A stretch of DNA of 5,332 nucleotides from an uncultured cyanobacterium (GTDB lineage: Bacteria > Cyanobacteriota > Cyanobacteriia > Phormidesmidales > Phormidesmidaceae): positions 1-5,332 of the forward strand of contig CALHGI010000283.1 in assembly GCA_938029995.1 (NCBI GenBank). The letters run 5' to 3'. A program made the position numbers and the translations under genes. The notes beneath the pieces are model-generated. The model saw only the letters and a list, made by a program, of their open reading frames with translations, did no database searches and was not told where the DNA came from. Of this stretch, positions 1 through 5,332 are shown piece by piece. Each line of letters starts with the position of its first letter. The first letter of the stretch is position 1.

Positions 1-182
1 CCCAGCACCGTCCACTGTTGCTCTGGGATTTGAGGTGCCACGCTCTGCTGGACTTCAGGGGCCACTGCTAGCAGTTTAAGGGCGAGTAGGGCAATGACAG
101 CGCAGGATACGACCAGCCATGTGGGTACTGATTGCATCCAACGTTCAACGGGGTGTTCTGGACGAGTTTCTCTCCATTTCAT
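1..182 (-). CDS. Partial CDS: small membrane-anchored protein of unknown function (N-terminus only)
   Basis: This reading frame starts at the ATG complementary to 180-182 and stays open to the left edge, giving 60 visible codons. An in-frame TAA lies 12 nt upstream, so no earlier start exists. The protein begins MKWRETRPEHPVERW, with four basic residues (K2, R4, R7, R14). Residues 22-41 are a hydrophobic stretch rich in Leu, Val and Ala, followed by a Pro/Gln-rich segment (residues 42-57). This pattern suggests an inner-membrane anchor with the N-terminus inside and the rest outside; an uncleaved signal anchor fits better than a cleaved signal peptide because no clear cleavage motif follows. 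No Shine-Dalgarno sequence is evident. The start is 26 bp after the stop of the upstream ATPase gene on the same strand, so co-transcription is likely. I do not recognise the family. The frame is short because it is cut by the window, so its status as a gene rests on the membrane segment, the upstream stop and the operon-like spacing. Confidence 0.6.
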   Translation of the reverse strand, partial: MKWRETRPEHPVERWMQSVPTWLVVSCAVIALLALKLLAVAPEVQQSVAPQIPEQQWTVL

Positions 183-208
183 AGGGTGATTTTACCGGTT
201 GGGTGAGT

Positions 209-1684
209 CTAGGGGTATGACTCTTTTAAGTGAAGAAAGCTAGTACAGGCTGGATGAATTCGAAAACGCTCAATATTTTCTAGGTTAATGGTGGGTACTT
301 CGTAATGCCCCAAATAGGCCGCAGCTAGATTAGTACGGCGGTTGGTGTGGCGGGGGACCCAGGCTTTGAGAAAGCCAATTTTCCAAAGCATCTGTTTGAG
401 TTCGATATAGTCCATGTCCAGAATCCAGGTGGCTGCCCGCTCGACATCATATTCACCACAAACGATGGCTAAGAGTAAATAGTCCAGATCTTCTTTGTCA
501 TAGTGACTGCGTTTGCCTCGAAAAACTTCGAAGACATCCAGGAGATAGGGATAATGAAATCGATACTCTGAGGCAAGGTCACGGATCTTTTGTTCGGAAT
601 AGGCTTCTTCGGCGGTTGCGATCGCAACCTCATCAATGCGCCGACCCGCCAAGGAATACTCAATCCGTTCGGCACAGAGCTTACAAAACTGCAGTAACTC
701 GCGGGGACGGAGCTGGGTGCGATCAATAATATAGTCCAGAGTTTCAGCTCCGCTAGACTTCATCTGGGCCACAAAAATTGACTGCCACAGCTTTTGGGCA
801 TCCAGCCGAGTTGCCTGGGGAAAAGAATGGGCAATGCGCCGACCAATTAACTCCAAAAGTTCATTCCGGCCCCAGCGAATGACTTCCACATCTTCACGAA
901 TTTTCTGAGCATCCTCGTAAATCTGAGGAATATTATCAAATAGCTCCTGGCGAATCGAAATATACACCCGTAAATTGGGACTAATCAAATTCAGTTTTTG
1001 AGTCGCTTGAAATAATCCAGCAATAAAAAACCTAGCATCCTCCGAATTATCCCAACCCTTATCTAGCTCATCAATCAAAATTTTGATTTTGGTATTTTTG
1101 AGTACGGTCTGTAAACTAGGCAAAAGGTTCTTAATTTCATCTAGGCTATAGAGAGCCTGGAGTCCTTGGCTCCGCAGCCCCCCGGCATCAGAACTCGTTT
1201 TGACCTGTTCAATCCGCTTGAGATAATCGACCAGCGTAATAATAGAGCTGGTTTGCTGAAATAGGTTTTGCCTGGCCACATAGTCATAGATATTTTTTGT
1301 AGCCCCTAGCAATAATCCCCGTTTCGTTTGGGCAATACGTTTGAAGATTAACGTATACAGTAAATACTGCCAGGCTACCGAGTAGGCGCTTTGCTTACGC
1401 CAAAATCCGTCCTCTTCACTCGCTAGGTGATCCGATAGCAACTCATAGGAATACTCCTCAGGAGAAAGCTCAAGGATCAGGTTGCCTTTACGGGCTTCGG
1501 TCGTCGCAATATACTTAAAAATCGCACTTTTGCCCGCACCTCGATTTCCCACCAAAATCGTCTTACGACCACTGAGAAACTTCTGATACGTGGCATTGGG
1601 ATAAAAATATTCTGCCAGACCCAGATTAATATCCCGTTCGGCAGAATCTGAACCTAGGTTGAGTTCCTTGATGTCTAATCGCAT
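209..1684 (-). CDS. P-loop ATPase, probably of the Sll1717 family
   Basis: This 491-residue protein is predicted to be a soluble NTPase. A Walker A motif GNRGAGKS sits at residues 46-53, preceded by the strand KTILV. The Walker B strand is KILIDELD at 201-208, with D205 and E206 as the likely magnesium and catalytic acids. A later strand, YISIRQELF (241-249), has a conserved-looking arginine in a sensor-like position, and RPRELLQFC (326-334) looks like the helical lid region. The C-terminal 110 residues (about 375-485), rich in aromatic and basic residues, may form a winged-helix-like domain. No signal peptide or membrane helix is visible. The overall pattern fits the cyanobacterial proteins annotated as P-loop ATPase, Sll1717 family, whose role is not established; AAA/STAND-like signalling ATPases are the wider class. 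The ATG is the first possible start because an in-frame TGA lies 12 nt upstream. No clear ribosome binding site is seen. The gene downstream, 26 bp away, encodes a membrane protein and may be its partner. Confidence is high for an ATPase, moderate for the family, low for any role. Confidence 0.88.
   Translation of the reverse strand: MRLDIKELNLGSDSAERDINLGLAEYFYPNATYQKFLSGRKTILVGNRGAGKSAIFKYIATTEARKGNLILELSPEEYSYELLSDHLASEEDGFWRKQSAYSVAWQYLLYTLIFKRIAQTKRGLLLGATKNIYDYVARQNLFQQTSSIITLVDYLKRIEQVKTSSDAGGLRSQGLQALYSLDEIKNLLPSLQTVLKNTKIKILIDELDKGWDNSEDARFFIAGLFQATQKLNLISPNLRVYISIRQELFDNIPQIYEDAQKIREDVEVIRWGRNELLELIGRRIAHSFPQATRLDAQKLWQSIFVAQMKSSGAETLDYIIDRTQLRPRELLQFCKLCAERIEYSLAGRRIDEVAIATAEEAYSEQKIRDLASEYRFHYPYLLDVFEVFRGKRSHYDKEDLDYLLLAIVCGEYDVERAATWILDMDYIELKQMLWKIGFLKAWVPRHTNRRTNLAAAYLGHYEVPTINLENIERFRIHPACTSFLHLKESYP
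615..630. repeat. HIP1 octamer inside a 16-bp palindrome
   Basis: GCGATCGC at 619-626 is the highly iterated palindrome (HIP1) of cyanobacterial genomes. Here the symmetry extends to the 16-bp GGTTGCGATCGCAACC. It lies inside the ATPase coding region, so it is also constrained by codons. It is useful mainly as a lineage marker. Confidence 0.85.
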
Positions 1685-1825
1685 GGGACATAATCATGCA
1701 AATTGGCCAGTATTAGTTTATCGTGTCCTCAAATTTGGTCATAGTACCGCCAAGGGTACCCCCCTGAGCACCCTCGATGCGTGATGAAGTCTGGGGGATG
1801 AGCGGAAAGCGGTTATCCATAACCC
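1685..1825 (-). promoter_or_regulatory. Upstream region of the ATPase gene, no promoter assigned
   Basis: These 141 bp separate the terminator of the DUF4114 gene from the ATPase start, so the ATPase operon promoter is expected here. The sequence next to the start is AT-rich, with TATGACC, GATAAACT and TAATACT as possible -10-like words. None has a good -35 hexamer at 16-18 bp. A weak 5-bp inverted repeat, GTACC/GGTAC, lies at 1744-1759. No operator was recognised. The assignment rests on position only. Confidence 0.35.
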
Positions 1826-1855
1826 AAAAGGCCGATGGAGTATCTCCATCGGCCT
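1826..1855 (-). terminator. Intrinsic terminator of the complete DUF4114 gene
   Basis: A perfect 12-bp stem (AGGCCGATGGAG at 1829-1840 and CTCCATCGGCCT at 1844-1855) closes a 3-nt loop. On the minus strand it is followed by TTTT (the first T belongs to the stem) and then GGGTT, a short U-tract. It begins 37 bp past the TAA at 1893-1895. Read on the plus strand the stem is followed by AACACTGC, so it is directional for the minus strand. It should insulate the ATPase operon from transcription of the upstream gene. Confidence 0.85.
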
Positions 1856-1863
1856 AACACTGC

Positions 1864-1880
1864 ATCTATCGTAGATAGAT
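1864..1880 (-). repeat. Small hairpin between stop codon and terminator
   Basis: ATCTATC (1864-1870) and GATAGAT (1874-1880) form a perfect 7-bp inverted repeat around a 3-nt loop. It lies 12 bp past the stop codon and 8 bp before the main terminator stem. It could stabilise the 3' end of the mRNA, but being AT-rich and lacking a U-tract it is not itself a good terminator. Confidence 0.5.
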
Positions 1881-1892
1881 CAAACGGCTGTG

Positions 1893-3650
1893 TTAAACAG
1901 CAGTCGCTTCAATCTTGAAGGACACAACCATATCGTTGAAGTCCAGATCTCCACCACCAGACTGGTCTTCAATACCAAAGGCATTGTCACCAACCTGCTT
2001 GATGTGATCAAGACCATCGCTATTAGCGCCTTGGTGGCTGAAGAAGACTTCACCAACCGCTGGGTCAACACCGTCAACGACGACGAAAGTACCTAGGAAA
2101 ACGCCGCTCTTGATGGAGGCATCAAAGGTCGTCATTTGACCATTTTCACCCGATAGCTGAACATCTAACTGGTTTGCGATCGCAGCGGCTTTATAACCGA
2201 CATCTCCAGGACGGATGGTATTGCCGGTCAGAGCATCAACAATGCCACCATCAGCGGTATCAGTGGTATAAAAACCAACCGTATTCGTTAATGCAGCTTC
2301 ACGATAAACCGAGAACGTTGCCGTCAAATCTCCCGTTAAACCTGTGAGGTCAATCGCTGCCGCATCATCAAGAGTCAGGTCTGTAGCCGCAACAGCATCA
2401 GCCAACGCCGTGGTCAATACAGTGCCATTACCGAAATCTAGGGATATGTCTCCATTCTCCAGAGCGACGGGGGAGGCTACATCAGTAATCCCTTTCTCTG
2501 TAATTTCAAATTGCAGAAAAGAGCCCGAAGCAAGACTGTCTCCCTTGAGGTTAAAGGTGGGAGAAAACCCTGTGCCAAGAACATCTTCAAGCACAGAAAA
2601 ACCACCAACCTGAGTCCGATTGCCGCCGGACTCATCAGTGCTGAAGATTTTTACATCACCAACACTAAAAATGCTGGATTGATCAACCTTTAAGCTCAGG
2701 GCTTTAGCATTACCAATCTCGGAAATTTCAAGCACATTGGCTGCTGCAATGGGAGTCAGAAGACTCTCTAAAACTGTAGGACCAGTAGGTGTAGGACCAC
2801 CAGTGATAGGCGTAACAGGCGTACCACCACCGGAGCCAGTAGAAGGTGGAGTTACAGCATCATTGGTAACGGTATAAATCAGATTTTTAGCAAAGGGGGC
2901 AGCCGTGGGCAGCTCATCCCGATCTGCATCAACAATATTTTGATCTTCAGCTAGAGCGATACCCACTGTCCCGTTAAAGTCAGCTAAATCTCCACCTGAC
3001 ACAGTAACGTCATACAGCTTATTGTCACCGCCGTTAACAACAAAAATTTCAGTGACTGTAGCGGTACTCCCACCGGTAACAACCCAATCCTCTAAGCTAA
3101 CATTCTGAGCCGTGTCGCTAAAGACAGTGCGGAATTTGAGGACATCGTCACTAGTCTCTTCTTCACCCAGAAGATTGACTTTATCAAGGAACAGAGTATC
3201 AGATTGATTTCCAGTCGACTCTACCTCTCCCACGGGAGGCTCTTCTACGGGAGGTTCCTCTACAGGGGGCTCTTCTACGGGGGGTTCCTCCACAGGAGGC
3301 TCAGACCCATCACCTACTAGAGTGATAACCTCGCTCGATCTGGGGGCTTCACTCACATTGATATTTTGACCATCAGAGACGGTGGTAATCGTAGCCGAAG
3401 GAGCGAGACCAATACCAACATCACCGGTAAAAGCATTCAGCCCATCACCAGACAATTGAACATCAATGCGATCTGCATCGGCATTAATAGTGCTCACACC
3501 AGTAACTGTTGCAGAGCTACCGCCAGTTACCGCAAAGTCTTCTGGCCCAATAGTACTAAGATCAACTGGCTCAGTAAAAATAACTCGGAATTCTAGGCCC
3601 CCAGTAGGGTCGCCATCTCTTACGGAAATTCTATTGATAGCTGCAGGCAT
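1893..3650 (-). CDS. Multidomain Ig-like repeat / DUF4114 protein, probably surface or extracellular
   Basis: This 585-residue protein is acidic and contains no cysteine. Residues about 5-111 and 155-262 are two copies of an Ig-like beta-sandwich module, sharing F.V.F...V.L.D..VTGGS.ATVT and G.VGI.LA. Between them, residues 117-142 are a PPVEE repeat. Residues 266-293 are a Gly/Pro/Thr linker. The C-terminal half (about 295-585) ends in a DUF4114 domain with GFYTTD (459-464), FFSHQGAN (536-543) and the acidic FGIEDQSGGGDLDFND (558-573), a possible calcium-binding loop. Known DUF4114 proteins are mostly bacterial surface or secreted proteins without a defined activity. There is no signal peptide, PEP-CTERM, membrane helix or RTX nonapeptide repeat. 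An in-frame TAA 21 nt before the ATG rules out an N-terminal extension. The upstream neighbour is a paralogue. A role in adhesion or matrix structure, possibly with type I export, is inference only. Confidence 0.9.
   Translation of the reverse strand: MPAAINRISVRDGDPTGGLEFRVIFTEPVDLSTIGPEDFAVTGGSSATVTGVSTINADADRIDVQLSGDGLNAFTGDVGIGLAPSATITTVSDGQNINVSEAPRSSEVITLVGDGSEPPVEEPPVEEPPVEEPPVEEPPVGEVESTGNQSDTLFLDKVNLLGEEETSDDVLKFRTVFSDTAQNVSLEDWVVTGGSTATVTEIFVVNGGDNKLYDVTVSGGDLADFNGTVGIALAEDQNIVDADRDELPTAAPFAKNLIYTVTNDAVTPPSTGSGGGTPVTPITGGPTPTGPTVLESLLTPIAAANVLEISEIGNAKALSLKVDQSSIFSVGDVKIFSTDESGGNRTQVGGFSVLEDVLGTGFSPTFNLKGDSLASGSFLQFEITEKGITDVASPVALENGDISLDFGNGTVLTTALADAVAATDLTLDDAAAIDLTGLTGDLTATFSVYREAALTNTVGFYTTDTADGGIVDALTGNTIRPGDVGYKAAAIANQLDVQLSGENGQMTTFDASIKSGVFLGTFVVVDGVDPAVGEVFFSHQGANSDGLDHIKQVGDNAFGIEDQSGGGDLDFNDMVVSFKIEATAV
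2176..2183. repeat. HIP1 octamer
   Basis: A second GCGATCGC lies inside the DUF4114 coding region, at the codons around Ala-Ile-Ala-Asn (residues 490-493). It supports a cyanobacterial origin for this gene as well as for the ATPase. Confidence 0.85.
2865..3638 (-). repeat. Two diverged Ig-like modules within the complete DUF4114 gene
   Basis: Residues about 5-111 (3318-3638) and 155-262 (2865-3188) align end to end. Shared elements in order are a hydrophobic first strand, FRVIFTEPVDLS / FRTVFSDTAQNVS, EDFAVTGGSSATVT / EDWVVTGGSTATVT, a Val-rich strand ending in LSGDG / VSGGD, and GDVGIGLA / GTVGIALA. This arrangement is typical of beta-sandwich repeats in large bacterial surface proteins. 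The copies have diverged well beyond recent duplication. The PPVEE linker sits between them. Confidence 0.75.
3225..3302 (-). repeat. In-frame minisatellite encoding a PPVEE repeat linker
   Basis: Residues 117-142 are about five copies of the pentapeptide Pro-Pro-Val-Glu-Glu, the last changed to PPVGE. At DNA level the unit is 15 bp, and the units are paired into a 30-bp higher-order repeat: 3238-3267 and 3268-3297 differ at only three of 30 positions, followed by the start of a third copy. Because the unit is a multiple of three, copy-number change would alter spacer length without shifting frame. The peptide should be extended and negatively charged, holding the two Ig-like modules apart. 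Confidence 0.9.
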
Positions 3651-3674
3651 AATTATTCTTGTTTCTTCTTCTTA
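3651..3674 (-). promoter_or_regulatory. Purine-rich leader and start-site boundary of the complete DUF4114 gene
   Basis: On the minus strand the 18 nt at 3656-3673 are a run of A and G broken by one C (AAGAAGAAGAAACAAGAA), followed by TAATT and the ATG. This may aid ribosome loading, though no GGAGG core is present. The TAA read from 3672-3674 is in frame with the ATG and fixes the start, which rules out a hidden signal peptide upstream. Confidence 0.45.
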
Positions 3675-4145
3675 ATTTTTCAGTGAACGGTCAATGATTT
3701 TTTGAGATCAGCAACAATTGCTCATAAGCAGATTGACAACACCCACTGTTCACCATTAGAACAAGTGAAGTTTCATCAAGCTATTACTTCAATTTAGATA
3801 TTGGTAGGAGCACAAAACCACTTACACAAGACTTTATTGAGGGATGCGCTAAAACACACAAGCAACATAGTCAAATCAGTTACAAGCTATGATTTTAGAA
3901 GGTTTTTAACTCCTCGAACTTAATCACCGAAAACAACTGATCAGGCACTATTAAGTTCTGGCATCCAAAACAAATCTCTTTCAAGAGCTAGGCTAAAGAA
4001 TATATCCAAAGGTCTACTCTGTAAGGTGATTTTCAAACACTTAAGTAATTAGACGCAGGTGTTCTCGTATGGTTCCGATTGCTCAAGAGATTTTCTAAAA
4101 CAACTATCCTCCGCACAAACGAAGTCTAATTTAATACCCATAACA

Positions 4146-4178
4146 AACTCTCAATTACCCATGTGCTAATTAAGAGTT
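4146..4178. repeat. AT-rich imperfect inverted repeat
   Basis: AACTCTCAATTA (4146-4157) and TAATTAAGAGTT (4167-4178) pair over 12 bp with one mismatch around a 9-nt loop. On the minus strand the stem is followed by TGTTATGGG, a poor U-tract. It could be a weak terminator for the upstream DUF4114 gene, 330 bp past its stop, or a regulator-binding site. Neither is established. Confidence 0.5.
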
Positions 4179-4330
4179 CTCTCATCACAGCATCTATCAC
4201 GATAGTATTCAGTATGATTACGCAAGCTTCATGCAATAGTAAGTCAGTAATGAAGAATATCTAGCTTGGCATCCATAGGCCAGACCATGCATACCTTCGG
4301 AAGGCCTTTAATGACAACCAATCCATGCGC

Positions 4331-4362
4331 AGCGAACGGCTGAAGGCCTTCAGCCGTTGGCT
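4331..4362. repeat. Long palindrome with a perfect 24-bp core
   Basis: Positions 4335-4358 form a perfect palindrome with half-site AACGGCTGAAGG. After one mismatched pair, three more base pairs extend the symmetry to 4331 and 4362. As RNA or cruciform it would give a stem of about 10 bp with a GGCC tip. Neither strand has a U-tract after it, so it does not look like an intrinsic terminator. It may be a dispersed repeat, an mRNA 3'-end stabiliser or a dimeric protein-binding site. Confidence 0.75.
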
Positions 4363-4380
4363 CTGAAATCACACTAGTTT

Positions 4381-4417
4381 GAGGATCAACTGTGACTGAC
4401 ATTCACGGCTGATCCTC
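4381..4417. repeat. Stem-loop with nested stem
   Basis: GAGGATCA (4381-4388) and TGATCCTC (4410-4417) form a perfect 8-bp stem. Inside the 21-nt loop, GTGA (4392-4395) can pair with TCAC (4403-4406), giving a second short stem. It lies 18 bp from the 4331-4362 palindrome and 90 bp past the stop of the upstream DUF4114 gene. On the minus strand the following bases are AAACTAG, which argues against an intrinsic terminator in that direction. Confidence 0.55.
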
Positions 4418-4506
4418 CCCTCTTTATCCAGCCTCCATCCCCATGGGAAGCTTTGATACAGCACTAGCAGTTGGATTGAAGGACTAGGGCTAAAAGGACA
4501 GTCCCA

Positions 4507-5332
4507 TTAGACAGCTGCCAACGGTGTGACATCTATTTGCACGACCAAATCGTTAAAGTCTCTGTCCCCTAGGCCCAGTTGGTCTTCAAAACCAAAGGTA
4601 TTATCGCCTAAATGTTTGCTGTGGTCCCTACTATTGCCATTAGCACCCTGATGGCTGAAATAGACTTCTCCGATGGCTGGATCAACACCGTCTACCATGA
4701 CAAAAGTGCCCAAGAAGGCTCCGCTGGCAATGGTTCCATTAAAGGTACTCACCTGCTCATTCTCACCTGTGAGTTCAATGTCTAGACGATTAGCGAGGGC
4801 AGCTTCTTTGTACCCAATACTTCCCGGACGAAGAATTTTCTCGCCAGTGAGAGCGTCAAAGGTCCGAATGCCTCCATCGACAAAGTCCGTAGTGTAAAAA
4901 CCCACTTTATTATCAAGGGCAGACTCACGATAGACGGTGAACCTCGCATTGAGCGGCCCCGTGTAGTTAGTGAGATCGATAGCCGCTGCATCATTGACCA
5001 GCAGATTCGGATCTGGAGCTAGGGTTTCTAAGGATGTGATCAATTCCGTCCCATTGCCAAAATCGAGAGATATCTCATTATTTTGGCTCAGGGTGCTGAC
5101 TTCAGCGATGCGGCTAATGTCGTTTTCGGTCAGCTCAAACTGCAACAGAGACCCCGTGCTAATCAAACTGCTTGCAAGATTGAATAGGGGAACATAGGTG
5201 ACGGGTAACTGATCTCCTTGCAGTAACGAAAAACTGCCAATTGGATTTCGACTGTTGCCTGTTCCATCGGTACTAAAGATGGTGATGTCACTCACGCTAT
5301 CAATATTAGAGGTTTCAACCGTGAGACTCAGC
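4507..5332 (-). CDS. Partial CDS: DUF4114 protein, C-terminal 274 residues
   Basis: The frame ends at TAA (4507-4509) and is open to the right edge. A GTG at 5293-5295 could be read as a start but should not be: the 12 codons before it encode LSLTVETSNIDS, which aligns with LSLKVDQSSIFS (residues 318-329) of the downstream paralogue, so the gene continues beyond the window. The visible part matches residues 318-585 of that paralogue; about 82 of 119 positions are identical by hand count over the GFYTTD-to-DFND block, with small insertions near the DALTG motif. Family signatures include GFYTTD, YFSHQGAN and FGFEDQLGLGDRDFND, an acidic loop that could bind calcium. No cysteine and no C-terminal sorting signal are visible. 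Whether its missing N-terminus has Ig-like modules cannot be seen. It is probably extracellular by analogy with the family; no activity is known. Confidence 0.88.
   Translation of the reverse strand, partial: LSLTVETSNIDSVSDITIFSTDGTGNSRNPIGSFSLLQGDQLPVTYVPLFNLASSLISTGSLLQFELTENDISRIAEVSTLSQNNEISLDFGNGTELITSLETLAPDPNLLVNDAAAIDLTNYTGPLNARFTVYRESALDNKVGFYTTDFVDGGIRTFDALTGEKILRPGSIGYKEAALANRLDIELTGENEQVSTFNGTIASGAFLGTFVMVDGVDPAIGEVYFSHQGANGNSRDHSKHLGDNTFGFEDQLGLGDRDFNDLVVQIDVTPLAAV

Larger units (their letters stand above)
3651..4506. other. 856-bp intergenic region between the two DUF4114 paralogues
   Basis: No credible gene is visible on either strand. The half next to the downstream gene (3651-4140) is AT-rich and unstructured and should hold that gene's promoter. 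TTGACC-like and TTGACT-like words occur, but none is paired with a convincing -10 at normal spacing, so no promoter is called. The half nearer the upstream gene (4141-4420) holds three separate inverted repeats, listed individually. No strong terminator with a U-tract directly follows the upstream gene. No transposase fragment, tRNA or riboswitch was recognised. Confidence 0.7.

Noticed and set aside
469..726. Open frame of 85 codons inside the ATPase gene.
   Set aside because: It overlaps the ATPase on the same strand in another frame, shows no domain or membrane pattern, and has no operon-like position.
1880..2096. Short open frames on both strands at the 3' end of the complete DUF4114 gene.
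   Set aside because: They lie within the DUF4114 coding region in other frames. Similar shadows recur at matching positions of the paralogue, as expected from its codon pattern.
3225..3302. Possible CRISPR-like array because of regular short repeats.
   Set aside because: The 15-bp units are contiguous without unique spacers and encode a regular PPVEE peptide in frame.
3366..3675. Two plus-strand open frames of about 70 codons antisense to the N-terminus of the complete DUF4114 gene.
   Set aside because: The minus-strand protein has clear repeated domains across this region, while the antisense peptides have low-complexity Ser/Thr/Ile composition and no recognisable signature.
3689..3694. 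TTGACC on the minus strand as a -35 box for the complete DUF4114 gene.
   Set aside because: At 16-18 bp spacing the sequence is GAAGAA-like, with no resemblance to TATAAT, so a promoter call is not supported.
4214..4234. ATGATTACGC followed by AAGCTT and CATGC resembles the lacZ-alpha/polylinker start of pUC-type vectors.
   Set aside because: The match is interrupted by two missing bases and does not continue on either side. The flanks are ordinary intergenic DNA between two paralogous genes, so chance similarity is more likely than vector contamination.
4381..4422. Plus-strand terminator (stem followed by CCCCTCTTTA).
   Set aside because: There is no plus-strand gene upstream to terminate, and the pyrimidine stretch is interrupted by C residues.

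Overview
The window looks like chromosomal DNA from a cyanobacterium. Two copies of the HIP1 octamer GCGATCGC (619-626 and 2176-2183) lie inside genes, and both protein types found here (a P-loop ATPase resembling Synechocystis Sll1717, and DUF4114 surface-type proteins) are common in cyanobacteria. Genus cannot be fixed from the sequence. Every credible gene is on the minus strand, so the window reads biologically from right to left.

Layout from the right edge. (1) 4507-5332 is the C-terminal part of a DUF4114 protein whose N-terminus lies outside the window. (2) 3651-4506 is an 856-bp intergenic stretch with no credible gene. It holds three inverted repeats, one of them built on a perfect 24-bp palindrome. 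(3) 1893-3650 is a complete 585-residue, cysteine-free protein: two Ig-like beta-sandwich repeats separated by a Pro-Val-Glu-Glu repeat, a Gly/Pro/Thr linker, then a C-terminal half paralogous to the gene in (1). A strong intrinsic terminator follows at 1826-1855. (4) 209-1684 is a 491-residue P-loop ATPase. (5) After 26 bp comes the start of a small membrane-anchored protein (1-182) that runs off the left edge and is probably in the same operon as the ATPase.

The window therefore has two parts separated by the 1826-1855 terminator. One is a tandem pair of paralogous, probably extracellular, DUF4114 proteins. The other is a two-gene unit of a cytoplasmic ATPase and a single-pass membrane protein. 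Nothing in the sequence links the two functionally. No RNA genes, CRISPR arrays, transposase genes or complete mobile elements were seen. No promoter could be assigned with confidence. The points most worth a second look are the paralogue pair that lacks any visible export signal, the minisatellite linker, the palindrome cluster between the paralogues, and the ATPase/membrane-protein pair.
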